A stretch of 21,419 bases of DNA from Phaeoceros laevis (taxonomy: Eukaryota > Anthocerotophyta > Anthocerotopsida > Notothyladales). The first letter of the stretch is position 1. Every line of letters begins with the position of its first letter. Where the stretch lies: contig JBNGIQ010009372.1 of assembly GCA_049999765.1 (NCBI GenBank), positions 359,621-381,039 on the forward strand, written 5' to 3'. The translations under genes were made by a program, and so were the position numbers. Below, piece by piece: positions 20,701 through 21,419 of the stretch. The notes under the pieces are model-generated. The model was not told where the DNA came from. It saw nothing but the letters and a program-made list of their open reading frames with translations, and made no database searches.

Positions 20701-20879
20701 GGAAAGGTTCATGTCAACCTGGCAGGCAAACACGACTTCTGTGTCTACTTACTGCAATTACCTGCCTATTCCTGATTCTCCGAATCCTGCTCAGCACAAC
20801 TATTGGTGAAGTTGCAACCTTGCAACCTCTGTTTTTGCACTGTGTGTGTGCACAGCTAAACGGATTTGGTTGTGGGGCG

Positions 20880-21028
20880 GCGAGTTCATGAACTCACTGT
20901 CTTCTCACTCACTGCCGAATGCATACTTGGGGATCCATATCTTGCGCCTGTATGTATGTGGAGGTAGGTTGCAGGAGGCCATGAATGTGTTCCACAGGGT
21001 AGAGAAACCGAGTGTCTTCACATGCTAA
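20880..21028 (+). pseudogene. PPR gene fragment, N-terminal type
   Basis: Encodes NAYLGIHILRLYVCGGRLQE and then AMNVFHRVEKPSVFTC. This is the pattern of the first repeats of PLS-class PPR proteins (AYLGNHILRLY, then VF-x-x-V-x-KPSVFTW). The final Trp codon is TGC and a stop follows directly. It lies downstream of a piece that would normally come later in such a protein, so the order is shuffled or the sources differ. Confidence 0.7.
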
Positions 21029-21419
21029 ACACAGACAACCGAAGAATGCCATGTACAACTCTACTGTGAGATAAGGTGAGGGCTCCAACCAGTTTTTTTA
21101 CTTTTACACAAAGCTTTTTCCAAAGGAGAAGGCAACCGTTTTGCAATCTAGATGGCCCACAGGCATGTACAGGGTGTCAGGGTCATGCTTTTCTCAACAC
21201 CTTGAACTCATGGTAAGGCAAGCTTTTGGTGATATGCGTCTCCCAATAACTAACTGCAGTCTTTCTTGATTTAGATCATCTCGAATTAGCTGCTGCAAAG
21301 ATGCACTGTTTGTTTGGTTTGAAATGCAAGCTGCAAGGCTGGTAAATGAATCAGGCCCAGAAAGTGACGTCCATCACTTTCTACTCTGAGGTGTTGCACA
21401 GAGGCAATCCTACTGATTT
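21029..21419. other. Right edge; nothing recognised
   Basis: No coding similarity, repeats or regulatory motifs that I can support on either strand. Confidence 0.5.

Overview
The window looks like nuclear DNA of a land plant. Genes are split by short GT-AG introns (mostly about 75-330 bp). The recoverable products are plant-type: a mitochondrial-type PPR protein, an adenylosuccinate lyase with a plastid transit peptide, the minor-spliceosome U11/U12-65K protein, a two-domain metallothionein and decayed PPR copies of the large plant family. A non-seed plant (bryophyte, lycophyte or fern) would fit the metallothionein layout and PPR style, but that is a weak inference. There is one 100-N assembly gap (12143-12242).

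Left half (about 1.7-13.2 kb) is living gene space. A ten-exon PPR gene (minus) and a nine-exon adenylosuccinate lyase gene (plus) sit head to head over about 290 bp. Next come a three-exon small secreted protein (plus) with a possible tyrosine-sulfated peptide motif, the C-terminal part of a U11/U12-65K gene (minus, convergent), a three-exon 57-aa metallothionein (minus, strong TATA box beside the gap) and an intronless 97-aa secreted cysteine-rich protein (minus). Exon joins were worked out by hand from splice sites, reading phase and family similarity; all joins in these models keep frame.

Right half (about 13.7-21.1 kb) is a graveyard. It holds a faint Ty1/copia-like remnant, an apparent small DNA element whose two ends carry inverted clusters of short subterminal repeats, and then fragments of unrelated host genes: WDR55-like, an unidentified helical protein (minus), RIX1/PELP1, argininosuccinate synthase, aldo-keto reductase (minus) and three PPR pieces. 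Several fragments keep introns or splice acceptors, so they were copied as genomic DNA, not as cDNA. One fragment is bracketed by 27-bp direct repeats. Three tandem-repeat tracts, including 79 bp of strictly alternating purine/pyrimidine, are interspersed.

The most interesting items are the multi-gene fragment mosaic, the inverted-subterminal-repeat element, the candidate peptide-hormone precursor, the two small Cys-rich genes close together, and the 65K gene without a visible N-terminal RRM. The left-half genes form no pathway together; the only shared control suggested is the bidirectional promoter.
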